DNA of 64,000 bases from Natrialba magadii ATCC 43099 (GTDB taxonomy: Archaea > Halobacteriota > Halobacteria > Halobacteriales > Natrialbaceae). A program made the position numbers and the translations under genes. How positions within the stretch are numbered: the stretch's first letter is position 1; every line of letters begins with the position of its first letter. Under the pieces are notes generated by a model. The model worked only from the letters and a program-made list of their open reading frames with translations, had not been told where the DNA came from and searched no databases. This document shows, piece by piece, positions 8,590 through 17,344 of this stretch. The stretch lies in assembly GCF_000025625.1 (NCBI RefSeq), contig NC_013922.1:1488001-1552000 (forward strand), read 5' to 3'.

Positions 8590-10026
8590 TCAGGCACGTC
8601 GGCTCTCGAGTACACCGCCCTGAACGAGCGCCGCGCGGAGTCGCTGCCAGTCGTCAGGTGTGTGCCACCCCCAGCCGTGTTTTCGGACGCCGTCGCTCCG
8701 GGCGAACTGATCAGTCGCGAGTCGAAGTGTTCGGTCGATCCGATCACGAGACTGCGCCTCATCGGCGCCCCCTACCCTCATCGTCCGGTCGGCAATCGCC
8801 GTCGCAACCGACGAGGGGCAGTGCTGCACCCATCCCCAGGTTGCCGTCACCGCCGCAAGAAATGCCCGGATCCGTGCCCGCGTCTCTGGATCAGTGAGCC
8901 CCTCGCGGCTGGCGACCAGTGCCGGACCGTACACTGGATACTGTTCCGCGATCGAAATCACGTCGACGGTCGCGCCGTTGCGCTCGAGTCGTGACGCATC
9001 CGCCGCCACGCCCGTGATCGCGTCGACGTCACCGGACTCGAGTGCGGTTCGTTCCTCGCCGGCCAGTTCGACGACGTCGACCGTGTCCCGGATTCCGGCC
9101 TGGGAAAGCAGCAGCTGGCCGAGAAGGCCGGTCTCCGACGCTGGCGGCATGCCGAGTCGACGGCCACGAAGCTGGTCGAGGCGCTCGAACGGCTCGCCGA
9201 ACACGGCCCGCGTCGTGTGAAGGACGACGGGTGAGCGCGGGAGGAGGACTGCAACTGGCACGACATCGCGGCCAGCGGCGCGCTCGCAGAGCACGGTCGC
9301 CGCGCCCGCGACGGCGAGGTCCGTTTCCTCGTCGTCGACGACCGTTTGGACGGCTGCACTCGAGCCGGCACAGGCGTGGAACCCAAGTCCGAGTTCGGAC
9401 TCAGTCTCGGGCTCGAGCCCGGGTTCAGGCTCAGGTTCAGGTTCGGGTTCGGATTCGGACCCAGTCGTACAGTTGAGTGTACCTGTACCTGACTCGTCAG
9501 CAGCAGCCGCAACCGGACCGAACAACGCCCCGTGGAAACCGTTCGGGTGCCAGTTGAGTGCGACGCGCACCCGTTGTGGGGTTTCGGTCCGGTGTTCCTG
9601 GTCTGAACCGATCGGCGTTCCGGTCCCGGTCCCGGTCCCGGTGCCGGTGCCGTCGTCGTCGAACCGCGCTGCCTGCCGGAGCAGACGATCAGCGTGCTCA
9701 TCGGCGACGTCCCGGGCAGTCGTCGCGAGTGAATCCACCGCGTGCCACGCGTTCGGCGGCCGCCCCGGCGATGAGGTCTGGACGGTCGTGCGTTCGACGA
9801 ATCCGCGCTTCTCGAGACGGTCGAGACTCGTCCGGGCGGCGTTCTTGCTCAGTCCCGTTCCGATATGGATCGCAGTCAGCGTCGCTGTGCGATCGAGGTC
9901 AGCCTCCCGACTTCGACACAGCAGGTACGCGAGGACGCGGCCGGTATTCTCGCCGAGGCCTGCCGCGAGCCGTGTGATGAGTGGCTCGTCTGCGTCCGTA
10001 AGCACCGGGAACGTTCGCCTGTCCAT
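8590..10026 (-). CDS. HTH protein fused to NMT1/SsuA-like ligand-binding domain
   Basis: A 478-residue protein with no signal peptide. Residues about 10-110 are a MarR/TrmB-like winged helix (GLSKNAARTSLDRLEKRGFVER). After a linker containing a Gly-Thr run, a domain of the NMT1/ThiY/SsuA periplasmic-binding class begins at VALNWHPNGFHGALFG and continues to the C-terminus (AGAATVLCERAAG, LGMPPASETGLLGQ, YPVYGPALVASREGL). A Glu-Pro repeat lies inside this domain. The layout suggests a one-component regulator that senses a pyrimidine- or sulfonate-like ligand in the cytosol; the ligand is not known. I use the ATG at 10026 (MDRRTF); an upstream start at 10068 is less likely. Confidence 0.75.
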   Translation of the reverse strand: MDRRTFPVLTDADEPLITRLAAGLGENTGRVLAYLLCRSREADLDRTATLTAIHIGTGLSKNAARTSLDRLEKRGFVERTTVQTSSPGRPPNAWHAVDSLATTARDVADEHADRLLRQAARFDDDGTGTGTGTGTGTPIGSDQEHRTETPQRVRVALNWHPNGFHGALFGPVAAAADESGTGTLNCTTGSESEPEPEPEPEPGLEPETESELGLGFHACAGSSAAVQTVVDDEETDLAVAGAATVLCERAAGRDVVPVAVLLPRSPVVLHTTRAVFGEPFERLDQLRGRRLGMPPASETGLLGQLLLSQAGIRDTVDVVELAGEERTALESGDVDAITGVAADASRLERNGATVDVISIAEQYPVYGPALVASREGLTDPETRARIRAFLAAVTATWGWVQHCPSSVATAIADRTMRVGGADEAQSRDRIDRTLRLATDQFARSDGVRKHGWGWHTPDDWQRLRAALVQGGVLESRRA

Positions 10027-10116
10027 GGTCTGGTGAGGTGCGTACCGAGCTACCACGGCGAGGCGCATAAAGTCGGAGCCGCCGGTCTCCAGGTCACATC
10101 GGCGTGGATCGCTCGC

Positions 10117-10257
10117 TCAACGGATATACAGGACGAGTATCCCCAGTGCGAGCAGTAACAGTCCCCACCAGAGCGAGTCGCCGGGGAGCACTTTCAGAAC
10201 GAGCGTGACGACGCCTGAAGAGAACAGCGACCAGCCGATTGTCGTTTGATATGCCAT
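10117..10257 (-). CDS. Small membrane protein
   Basis: A 46-residue protein starting MAYQTTIGWSLF, with two hydrophobic stretches (about residues 8-22 and 28-44) separated by LPGDSLWWG. It resembles the many tiny two-helix haloarchaeal membrane proteins with no assigned role. The frame is open upstream to 10365, but that extension is basic and low in complexity and does not look coding. Confidence 0.6.
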   Translation of the reverse strand: MAYQTTIGWSLFSSGVVTLVLKVLPGDSLWWGLLLLALGILVLYIR

Positions 10258-10365
10258 ACGGAACGGACGTGATCGAGACGCATAATTCACCAGCCTGCTG
10301 GGACCGGAAACGACTCGCGGTATCGATACCGATCGCGAGAGCACTGCTGGCGAAACAGGCGTCAC

Positions 10366-10556
10366 CTGGTGTGCGAAAAATGAACGGCGGTACTCGAGTC
10401 CGATCTGTACTCGAGTCCAATGGTGAGCGGACGGTTCGAGTGGGGCTGTACGGGTTGTACGTGTGCAGTGTACGGGTGTACGGGTGTACAGGCCTACGAG
10501 AGTGCGTGTACGCTGTACGGGAGCGCGGTTGGATGGGGTGTGTAACCTGAGTCGAG
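10366..10556. repeat. Intergenic simple repeats (GTACGGGT)
   Basis: Between the small membrane protein and the thermosome gene lies a run of imperfect GTACGGGT/GTGTACGG units (about 10445-10530), giving a low-complexity patch with no gene. It sits directly downstream of the thermosome stop codon. Confidence 0.6.
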
Positions 10557-12221
10557 TTACATCATGCCGCCCATGCCGCCGCCCATACCGCCCATGCCGC
10601 CGGCACCTGGGGCACCGCCTTCGTCGTCGCCCTTGTCGGTGGAGAGGTCACCGGCGGAGATGATGTCGTCGATCTTGAGCACGAGGTTCGCGGCCTCTGC
10701 GGCAGAGGTCACGGCCTGCTCCTTGGCGTGGGCTGGCTCGACGACACCGGCGTCGTAGGTGTCCTCAACGTTGCCCGTGAAGACGTTCAGGCCGGCCTCG
10801 ACGTCGCCGTCGTCGTGTGCGGCGCGGAGGTCGACGAGCGTGTCGATGGAGTCGAGTCCAGCGTTCTCGGCGAGCACGCGTGGGACGAGCTCGAGCGAGT
10901 CGGCGAAGGCCTCGACGGCCAGCTGCTCGCGACCGGAGACGGAGTCGGCGTAATCACGCAGGCGCGAGGCGAGTTCGACCTCGATCGCACCGCCGCCAGC
11001 GAGGGCGCGGCCGTCGGAGACGGTCTGCGCGACGACGTCGAGTGCGTCGTTGACACCGCGCTCGAGTTCGTCGACGACGTGGTCGGTGGAGCCACGGAGC
11101 AGGAGGGTGACGCCGTGGGCGTCCTCACCCTCGACGTAGAACAGTTCGTCCTCCTCGTCGCGGATGATGTCGCCGTGGCCGAGTTCCTCGTCGCTCACGC
11201 TGTCGAGGTCGGAGACGATGGCCGCGTTGACGACCTCCGAGAGGAACTCGAGGTCGGACTTCTTGGCGCGGCGGACGGCGAGGATGCCTTCCTTGGCAAG
11301 GTAGTGCTGTGCGAGGTCGTCGATGCCCTTCTGGCAGAAGACGACGTCAGCGTCGAGGTCAGCGATCTGCTGAACCTTCTCCTTAAGCTGCTCTTCCTCG
11401 CGGTCGAGGAACTGCTGGAGCTGATCTGGGTCCGTGACGGAGACCTCGGTGTCGATGTCGGTCTCTTCGACTTCGATCGGCTCGTTCAGCAGCAGAATGT
11501 CGGCGTCCTCGGCCGAGGTCGGCATGTTGTCGTGGACCGGGTCCTTGTCGATGATGCCGCCCTCGAGGAGGTCGGATTCGGAAACGCCGCGGCCGGTCTG
11601 GGTCTCGATGTTGAGGAACTCGAGGTCGACAACGTTGTTGCCCTCGTCGTCCTCGACGGTGACCTGGCGGACGGCCTCGACGATGAGCTCGGCGAGGTGC
11701 TCCTTGTTGACCTCGGTACCCTTGCCAGTCATCGAGGTTTCGGCGACCGAGCGCAGGAGGTCTTCGTCCTCGGTGTCGACGTCAACGGCGATGTCGTTGA
11801 TCTCTTCGCGAGCCTGCTCGCTCGCCATGTGGAAGCCCTTGATGATCGCCGTCGGGTGGATGTCCTGCTCGAGGAGATCCTCGGCGTTCTTGAGGAGTTC
11901 ACCGGCGATGGAGACGGCGGTCGTGGTGCCGTCGCCAGCCTCGTCCTCCTGGGTCTCGGCGACCTCGATGATCATTTCGGCCGTCGGGTTGTCGATGTCC
12001 ATCTCCTGGAGGATGGTGACGCCGTCGTTGGTGATCGTTACCGATCCCATCGAGTCGACGAGCATTTTGTCCATCCCTTTCGGGCCGAGCGTGGACTTGA
12101 CGGACTCAGCGACCGCACGGGCGGCGCTGATGTTGTAGTCCTGCGCGTCCTTGTCCTTGACGCGCTGGGAGTCCTCGCTCATCACGATCATCGGCTGTCC
12201 CTGCTGCATTCGCTGGCTCAT
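10557..12221 (-). CDS. Thermosome subunit (group II chaperonin)
   Basis: Subunit of the archaeal CCT-like chaperonin that folds proteins in an ATP-driven double ring in the cytosol. The 554-residue chain has the phosphate-binding DGTTT motif ([17 protein letters not shown]), [18 protein letters not shown], the apical domain, and the haloarchaeal Gly-Met-rich tail ending GGMGGMM. I choose the ATG at 12221 (MSQRMQQGQ) because the TATA box TTTATATAG, at about 12247-12256 on the minus strand, places the transcript start only a few bases upstream. Haloarchaea usually carry two or three paralogues; which one this is cannot be told here. Confidence 0.96.
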   Translation of the reverse strand: MSQRMQQGQPMIVMSEDSQRVKDKDAQDYNISAARAVAESVKSTLGPKGMDKMLVDSMGSVTITNDGVTILQEMDIDNPTAEMIIEVAETQEDEAGDGTTTAVSIAGELLKNAEDLLEQDIHPTAIIKGFHMASEQAREEINDIAVDVDTEDEDLLRSVAETSMTGKGTEVNKEHLAELIVEAVRQVTVEDDEGNNVVDLEFLNIETQTGRGVSESDLLEGGIIDKDPVHDNMPTSAEDADILLLNEPIEVEETDIDTEVSVTDPDQLQQFLDREEEQLKEKVQQIADLDADVVFCQKGIDDLAQHYLAKEGILAVRRAKKSDLEFLSEVVNAAIVSDLDSVSDEELGHGDIIRDEEDELFYVEGEDAHGVTLLLRGSTDHVVDELERGVNDALDVVAQTVSDGRALAGGGAIEVELASRLRDYADSVSGREQLAVEAFADSLELVPRVLAENAGLDSIDTLVDLRAAHDDGDVEAGLNVFTGNVEDTYDAGVVEPAHAKEQAVTSAAEAANLVLKIDDIISAGDLSTDKGDDEGGAPGAGGMGGMGGGMGGMM

Positions 12222-12239
12222 AGTCAGCCGAATCATTGA

Positions 12240-12262
12240 TTGTGATTCTATATAAAAGCACC
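12240..12262 (-). promoter_or_regulatory. Thermosome promoter (TATA box)
   Basis: On the minus strand the sequence TTTTATATAGAATC forms a strong TATA box about 30 bp before the thermosome ATG, as expected for a heat- or stress-inducible archaeal chaperonin gene with a very short leader. Confidence 0.6.
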
Positions 12263-12420
12263 GATTCAGAGAAGTCTGTGTCAGGAACAAACACCCTCCA
12301 GAAACGCAGGAAAACCACCGTAGAGCACGCCGATCCACTCAGAACGGTCGTCTCCCGTCGCATTCGTTAGATGCCCTCACAGGACGCGACATCCCACCAT
12401 CTTTAAGTATACCTTCTCGG

Positions 12421-13230
12421 TTAGCGTGACACCGGCTCGACCAACGAATTGGAGTCAACGCCTGGATCATTGACCGCACTCGAGACCGGATACGTACGCA
12501 TCTCCGCGGCGGGATACGGTGTGAACAGGTCCGCTGGGTCCTCGCCCGAGAGCCACCGTTGCTCGTCGGCGGGGTCGAGAATAACCGCCATTCGGTGGTG
12601 GAGGTCCGCAACGAGGTCGTTCGGCTCCGTCGTGATGATCGTGAACGTCTCGAGTGGCCCCCGGTCAGCACCACCAGTACCAGTGTCACTTTCGGTGACC
12701 CCGCCGCCGAACGCGTCGAGGCCGGCCTGGGTCGTCTCGTCCTGGGGCCGCTCGCGGCGAACCCAGAGCCCCGCCAATGCGAACGGCCGGTCGTCCTCAA
12801 AGGCAACTCTGTAGGGCTACTTTCCGTCGTCCGTCTCGACCCACTCGTAGAAGCCGTCGGCGGGGACGAGACAGCGCCCGGCCGCGGGCGTCTTGCGGTC
12901 ATGTGTGTCCTGCTCCATCTCTGCACTCTCTACACCCTCTGCATCCCCAACCGTCGCCTGCCGATATGCGTCCCGAAAACTCGGCTTCTCGTCGACCGTC
13001 TCCGCACGCGCGTTGATGATCCCACCGCTCGCATCGTCGGCCCACGTCGGCACCAGCCCCCACTCGAGTTCCCGGATCGTCGTCGGCGTCTCGTCGGTGA
13101 TCACCGGGAGGTGCTGGCCGGGAGCCATGTTGTATCGCGGGGAGAACTGCTCGCCATCCGATGCAAACCGCGCACCGAACCGGTCTTCGAGCTCGTCCTG
13201 TGCGAGCATGAGTGTGTAGCGACCGCACAT
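12421..13230 (-). pseudogene. SRAP/HMCES-type protein, interrupted by TAG
   Basis: Homologue of the SOS-response-associated peptidase family (YedK/HMCES), which crosslinks to abasic sites in single-stranded DNA through Cys2. All expected residues are present across the full frame: MCGRY, PRYNMAP, NARAETVDEKPSFRDA, FYEW and HHRMAVIL. However, codon 138 is TAG (12817-12819), in the same frame, between VETDDGK and PYRVAFEDD. Relatives commonly have Gln here, so a CAG-to-TAG change is likely. The 137-residue product would lack the second half, including the His motif. A sequencing error is the main alternative. Confidence 0.85.
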
Positions 13231-13482
13231 ACTGTTTCTCTTACCGGCGCGGATAAAGCGTTGTTCGCTCGGTGCCAGACAGGTTGAGGATCGGGAGTGA
13301 GAGTACCTGGGCCCAAGATTGCAGCAGAGTTGCTCAGTGCCCATCGTTGTGCCGTGCGAAACGAACGGTCCGCGACGTAGCGGGTGGCTACTTGCCGGTA
13401 CGCGCTGCGTACTGCCTTGATGAATGGTCGTAGGCCCATCGTTACGATAGCGGTTCTTTCCAGAGTGTGATCCGGGCCAACG

Positions 13483-13608
13483 ATGACGACAACTGGGTCA
13501 GACCGCTACGAAATGATCGTGTGTCAGGACGGAAAACTCGAGATCCGAGACCGCGAGAAGGCGAACTGCTGGATTGCGACGGATTCACCGATCGAACTCG
13601 AGCGGTGA
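13483..13608 (+). CDS. Small haloarchaeal protein, DUF7331-like
   Basis: A 41-residue frame beginning MTTTGSDRYE, with MIVCQDGKLEIRDREKANCW then IATDSPIELER and TGA. The acidic composition, the aromatic/charged pattern and the D-[GE]-x-L-x-I-x-D-R-E core match a family of about 40-60 residue haloarchaeal proteins I know as DUF7331; the name is from memory. It has no membrane segment. Function is unknown. Confidence 0.6.
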   Translation: MTTTGSDRYEMIVCQDGKLEIRDREKANCWIATDSPIELER

Positions 13609-13930
13609 GCGCGGTGAGCGCATCCGGTGGGACCACATCCGTCCGCTCGAGCCGCAGGTGTCGACGCTACTCGAGAGGGGCCTGCGAGAGTAGGATCGCC
13701 TGAACTCGCTGTATTCTGCCGATACGACCCCGTGAGCGTCACTGACTCGACACACTCGACAGAGCGACAGTAGACCACGGTGCGCTCCACATCGCTCTCG
13801 GTTTCAAATTCCGCATGTGACGTTTCCGGAGTTCGGTTAATTCGCGTCGCTACGCGTCTCGCGATTTCACCGCGTGACCGTCGTGGTGCGTCGCGCCACG
13901 CATCGCTCATCGGTGTTGAACTCCGAGAAA
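13609..13930. other. Gene-free stretch
   Basis: About 320 bp between the 41-residue gene and the tRNA. Frames on both strands are short and of biased composition. I see no RNA gene, no convincing promoter facing outward and no repeats. Confidence 0.4.
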
Positions 13931-14011
13931 CGCCAGGACTGGGATTTGAACCCAGAATCCCAAAGGGAACACGCTTTCCAGGCGTGCGCCTTACCGTTCG
14001 GCCATCCTGGC
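13931..14011 (-). tRNA. tRNA-Ser (GGA)
   Basis: Read on the minus strand, an 81-nt class II tRNA. The acceptor stem GCCAGGA pairs with TCCTGGC, followed by discriminator G. The anticodon stem-loop is CACGC-CTGGAAA-GCGTG with anticodon GGA. A long variable arm (TTCCC/GGGAT type) and the T arm CTGGG-TTCAAAT-CCCAG follow. CCA is not encoded and there is no intron. A TATA-like box (GTTAAAC, about 14036-14042 on the minus strand) lies about 28 bp upstream. Confidence 0.95.
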
Positions 14012-14146
14012 TCACCTTATCGTAACCACGTCCCTCGTTTAACTCTTACTTTTAGTCGTCGTCAGTGTCAGCCGTCGTCAGTGCCGGGTGTCTGCGGCCA
14101 TGTCCCTGATCGTGCACGTCTCAGTACCCTCTACCCACGCGCAAAG

Positions 14147-14374
14147 TCAGTCCTGCGTCCGCTCCGACGCTCGCTTCGCCGACCAGGCCGCCACCCGGTA
14201 CTCGAGTACGTACGCGCTCACAGCGGTCCCCACACCGACGAGGACTGCGACGACGAATCCCTGGACGATCGAGACCAGCGGCTCGACGACCAGCGCGTAG
14301 CCCTGGACGAGGACCAGAAACGCCATGAAGCCGACCGCGCCCCATAGCAGGGCAGATTTCGTTCGTGGGTTCAT
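14147..14374 (-). CDS. Small two-helix membrane protein
   Basis: A 75-residue protein starting MNPRTKSALLWG with two membrane helices (about residues 7-27 and 33-57) and a short basic cytosolic tail, RVAAWSAKRASERTQD. It resembles uncharacterised haloarchaeal membrane proteins. The start at 14374 avoids an upstream extension that would run into a tandem repeat. Confidence 0.65.
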   Translation of the reverse strand: MNPRTKSALLWGAVGFMAFLVLVQGYALVVEPLVSIVQGFVVAVLVGVGTAVSAYVLEYRVAAWSAKRASERTQD

Positions 14375-14385
14375 TTGTCGTTCAA

Positions 14386-14424
14386 CTCCGTCGTTCAACT
14401 CCGTCGTTCAACTCCGTCGTTCAC
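14386..14424. repeat. 13-bp tandem repeat, three copies
   Basis: The unit TCGTTCAACTCCG occurs three times head to tail, followed by a partial fourth copy, immediately upstream of the small membrane protein gene. It is a short slippage-type repeat. Confidence 0.8.
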
Positions 14425-14460
14425 ACTCCATCGTCCACTCAGGAGAGTGCAAAACGGCGA

Positions 14461-14841
14461 TTACTCGAGTGATGCGATCGCTTCGATTTCGATGCCAACA
14501 CCCTTCGGGAGTGCGGCGACCTCGATGGCGCTGCGGGCTGGTGGCTCGTCGTCGAAGTAGCTGGCGTAGGTGTCGTTCATCGCGTCGAAGTCCTCGATGT
14601 TGTCGAGGAAGACGGTGACCTTGAGGATGTCCGCGGGGGTTGCGCCGGCTTCGTCGAGGACGGCGACGAGGTTGTCGAGGGCCTGTTCGGCCTGGACATC
14701 GATCGGTTCGTCATCGAGGAGGTCGCCGTCAGGCGTCAGGGGAATCTGGCCGGCGGTAAACAGCAGGTCGTCGTTGGTTGTCGCCTGGCTGTACGCGCCG
14801 ACTGCTGCTGGTGCCTCGTCGGTGTCGATGATTCGCTTCAT
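14461..14841 (-). CDS. ridA: RidA family enamine/imine deaminase
   Basis: A 126-residue cytosolic Rid protein that hydrolyses reactive 2-aminoacrylate or 2-iminobutyrate to the keto acid. Visible hallmarks are AVGAYSQA near residue 15, TAGQIPLTPDG, the helix QALDNLVAVLDEAG, and the catalytic arginine in PARSAIEVAALPKG. Threonine ammonia-lyase, which generates exactly these intermediates, is encoded 171 bp upstream on the same strand, so the two probably act in sequence in isoleucine synthesis or threonine breakdown. Confidence 0.95.
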   Translation of the reverse strand: MKRIIDTDEAPAAVGAYSQATTNDDLLFTAGQIPLTPDGDLLDDEPIDVQAEQALDNLVAVLDEAGATPADILKVTVFLDNIEDFDAMNDTYASYFDDEPPARSAIEVAALPKGVGIEIEAIASLE

Positions 14842-15012
14842 ACCCGCTACTGCTTCCCGATTGATCTTAAATGCAGGCGAAACGCGATGGATTGTCGAGA
14901 ATCAGCGTGCGGGTGTGCGTCGTGAGCCACGCATACGGATTCCTGTACGTCAGTTCCTGCGCAACCGCCCATGGGTCGCGGTTGCGCCGGGAAATTGTTA
15001 CAGCAATCCGTA

Positions 15013-16224
15013 TCAGGCCAGAATATCGACCACGTACCCCTCCTCACGGAGGGACTCCAGAAACGCATCGACGTGGTCAGGGCCGCGCATCTCGAGTTCG
15101 ATCTCGACTTCCGTATCGCTCATCTCGACCTCGCGTGAGGTGCGATCGTGGTGAATCGCGTAGATGTTGACCTGATACTCGGTGAAAATCTCGAGCAGTT
15201 GCTCGAGTGCCCCTGGTCGATCCTTGAGCACGGTTCTGATCTTCAGATAGCGGCCGGTCTCGACGAGACCGCGGACGATGATGTTGGTGAGCGTGTTGAG
15301 ATCCACGTTACCCCCGGAGAGAATCGGGACGATCGTCTCGCCCTCCTCGTAGTCGAAGTGTTCGAACAAGAGCGCGGCGAGTGGCACCGCGCCAGCCCCC
15401 TCGACCAGCGTCTTCGAACGCTCGAGCAGGTAGACGATCGCGACCGCGATTTCGGAGTCCGAGACCGTGACAACCTCGTCGACGTACTCCTGAATGTGGG
15501 CGAACGGCTTCTCGCCGACGCTTCGCGTCGCGATTCCATCAGCAATGGTGTCGACGCCGTCGAGCGAAATTCGCTCGCCCTTCTCGAGTGAGGTCGCCGC
15601 GCTCGACGCGCCCTCGGCCTGGACGCCGATCACGCGCGTCTCGGGTCGCTTCTCCTTGATCGCTGCGGCAACGCCGCTGATGAGGCCGCCGCCGCCGATG
15701 GGGACGACGACCGTGTCGACATCGGGGCAGTCCTCGATGATTTCGAGACCGATCGTCCCCTGGCCGGCCATCACGTACTCGTCGTCGAAGGCGTGGACGT
15801 ACGTGCGATCTTCCGTCTCCTCGAGTTCGTGTGCGCGCTGGGCGGCCTCGTTGTAGTCTGTCCCGTCGAGGACGACCTCCGCGCCGTAGTTGCGGGTCGC
15901 CTTGACCTTCGAGATGGGTGCGTATTCGGGCATGACGATGGTCGAGTCGACGCCCGAGCGCGTGGCGGCGAGCGCGACACCCTGGGCGTGGTTCCCCGCG
16001 CTTGCGGTGACGACTCCTGCGTCTTTTTCCGCTTCCGAGAGCGTCGCGACACGGTTCGTCGCGCCGCGAATCTTGAACGAGCCCGTCCGCTGGAACGTCT
16101 CGAGTTTGAGGTGGACGTCGGCGTCGGTCATCGACGAATAGGTGTGTGAATATTCGAGCGGGGTATGTCTGGATGTTGCACGTACCCGGTCCTGGGCTTC
16201 GAGAACGTCAGCGAGTTCGATCAT
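15013..16224 (-). CDS. ilvA: Threonine ammonia-lyase with ACT domain
   Basis: PLP enzyme converting threonine to 2-oxobutyrate and ammonia. The 403-residue chain has the PLP lysine motif GSFKIRGA (about residues 49-56), the phosphate-binding SAGNHAQG, and the glycine-rich PIGGGGLISG. It ends with a C-terminal ACT domain (about 325-403; RTVLKDRPGALEQLLEIFTE) for amino-acid control. This short one-ACT form is typical of archaeal and catabolic-type enzymes, unlike the two-ACT biosynthetic IlvA of enteric bacteria. ridA lies downstream on the same strand. Confidence 0.94.
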   Translation of the reverse strand: MIELADVLEAQDRVRATSRHTPLEYSHTYSSMTDADVHLKLETFQRTGSFKIRGATNRVATLSEAEKDAGVVTASAGNHAQGVALAATRSGVDSTIVMPEYAPISKVKATRNYGAEVVLDGTDYNEAAQRAHELEETEDRTYVHAFDDEYVMAGQGTIGLEIIEDCPDVDTVVVPIGGGGLISGVAAAIKEKRPETRVIGVQAEGASSAATSLEKGERISLDGVDTIADGIATRSVGEKPFAHIQEYVDEVVTVSDSEIAVAIVYLLERSKTLVEGAGAVPLAALLFEHFDYEEGETIVPILSGGNVDLNTLTNIIVRGLVETGRYLKIRTVLKDRPGALEQLLEIFTEYQVNIYAIHHDRTSREVEMSDTEVEIELEMRGPDHVDAFLESLREEGYVVDILA

Positions 16225-16457
16225 ATACGTGCCTGTTCGTCATATATTGTAAGACTGTCGGGGACGATCGAGCGGGCGGACACCCCACCCCCACTACCCC
16301 GACAGGAACAGGAACGTGCTGCCAGCGGCAACACGACAGGGATACAGGGAATGCACGGCGTGTGACGTGCGAGTGTAGACGGGCACGCAGACACCATAAA
16401 ACCCACCCCTCCAGAGTGAAAGTGTAATCGCAAGCAGGCGCCGGGTTCGAACCGCCG

Positions 16458-17159
16458 TCAGACGTCCGGCGGACGAGTGTCATTCGCCAGCCGAACCACG
16501 ACATTGTGTGCCTCGATGTAGTCGCGAACACTGTCTTCGAACGTTGCTGCTCGGGGCCACTCGAGTGCCGACTCGATGCCGAGTCGATCGGGGTTGCCGA
16601 CGTAGGTCCAGACCGGGGGCTGACCGTCCTCGTCCACCGGACGGCTGTCCGCGTTCGCGCCTGCTCCCAGGTCAATATCCGCATCCGTGTCCAGGTCCGC
16701 ATCCGTGTCCTGGTCCACATCCGTGTCCTGGTCCACATCCGTGTCCTGGCCCACATCCAGATCCACATCCGCATCCACCTCCATACTCGTGAGCCACGGA
16801 ACGCGGACACGAACGTAGAGTCCACGCCCGACGCCTTCGTACCGATCGAGTCGGTCGAGCCCCGAGTCGGTGACGGCAAGGAGTGTTCCGATCGTTTCGC
16901 CGTCTGTCGTCCTGCCGTCCGTTGTCTCGCGGTCCGTCGTCTCGTCCACCATCGCTGCGTCCCCCGTCGTCGAACCACCCGTTACCGACCCGCCCGGCGC
17001 GAGCGTCGGATACTGGCCGTCGACCTGACGACAGCCCTCGAGAACGGCGTCGCCGACGATTTCAGTGTCTGGCCACTCGGTACCGAGGACGGCACTGGCC
17101 TGTTCGCGGTCGGTCAGCGTTCCGTAAACGAAAACGAAAGCGGAGGCGTGAGTGCACAC
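16458..17159 (-). CDS. Gamma-glutamylcyclotransferase-like (AIG2/GGCT) protein
   Basis: A 233-residue protein with the GGCT fold signature FVYGTLTD at residues 9-16, the central RLDRYEGVGRGLYVRVRV containing the usual catalytic glutamate, and WTYVGNP near the C-terminus. The family makes 5-oxoproline from gamma-glutamyl compounds, but the substrate here is unknown. Two low-complexity insertions expand it: TTDRETTDGRTTDGE (about 76-90), and a DVDQDTD-type acidic repeat (about 130-165) encoded by 18-bp tandem units. Both probably lie in surface loops. Confidence 0.8.
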   Translation of the reverse strand: MCTHASAFVFVYGTLTDREQASAVLGTEWPDTEIVGDAVLEGCRQVDGQYPTLAPGGSVTGGSTTGDAAMVDETTDRETTDGRTTDGETIGTLLAVTDSGLDRLDRYEGVGRGLYVRVRVPWLTSMEVDADVDLDVGQDTDVDQDTDVDQDTDADLDTDADIDLGAGANADSRPVDEDGQPPVWTYVGNPDRLGIESALEWPRAATFEDSVRDYIEAHNVVVRLANDTRPPDV

Positions 17160-17239
17160 GGGACGATCGAACCATCTCGAGGCGGCTACTTTTCGGTTGC
17201 GACGCGCTCGAGATGACTTCGCGACGAGCGATCACGGTG

Positions 17240-17305
17240 ATGGCAACCACAATCAAAACAAACCAAACAAACCAAACAAGCCAAACAAGCCAAACAAGCC
17301 AAACA
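17240..17305. repeat. Intergenic AACCAAACA-type tandem repeat
   Basis: Repeated 10-bp units AAACCAAACA, AAGCCAAACA and variants (about six copies), lying between the GGCT-like gene and the end of citrate synthase. The patch is A-rich and locally skewed compared with its GC-rich surroundings. No gene is supported across it. Confidence 0.75.
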
Positions 17306-17344
17306 CGGCAAGAGCAAGAAACCAAACCGCTCCACGGCGTGCCG

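Noticed and set aside
10728-12239. 503-codon plus-strand open frame opposite the thermosome gene
   Set aside because: It mirrors the thermosome codons in a GC-rich genome; composition is Val/Leu/Asp-rich without domains. The thermosome on the other strand is certain.
12817-12819. Pyrrolysine decoding of TAG in the SRAP gene
   Set aside because: No pyl genes in the window, the family has no Pyl members, and a single C-to-T change is far simpler.
16440-16460. T-loop-like GGTTCGAACC suggesting a second tRNA
   Set aside because: Flanking stems do not pair as a tRNA and the site is at the 3' end of the GGCT-like gene.
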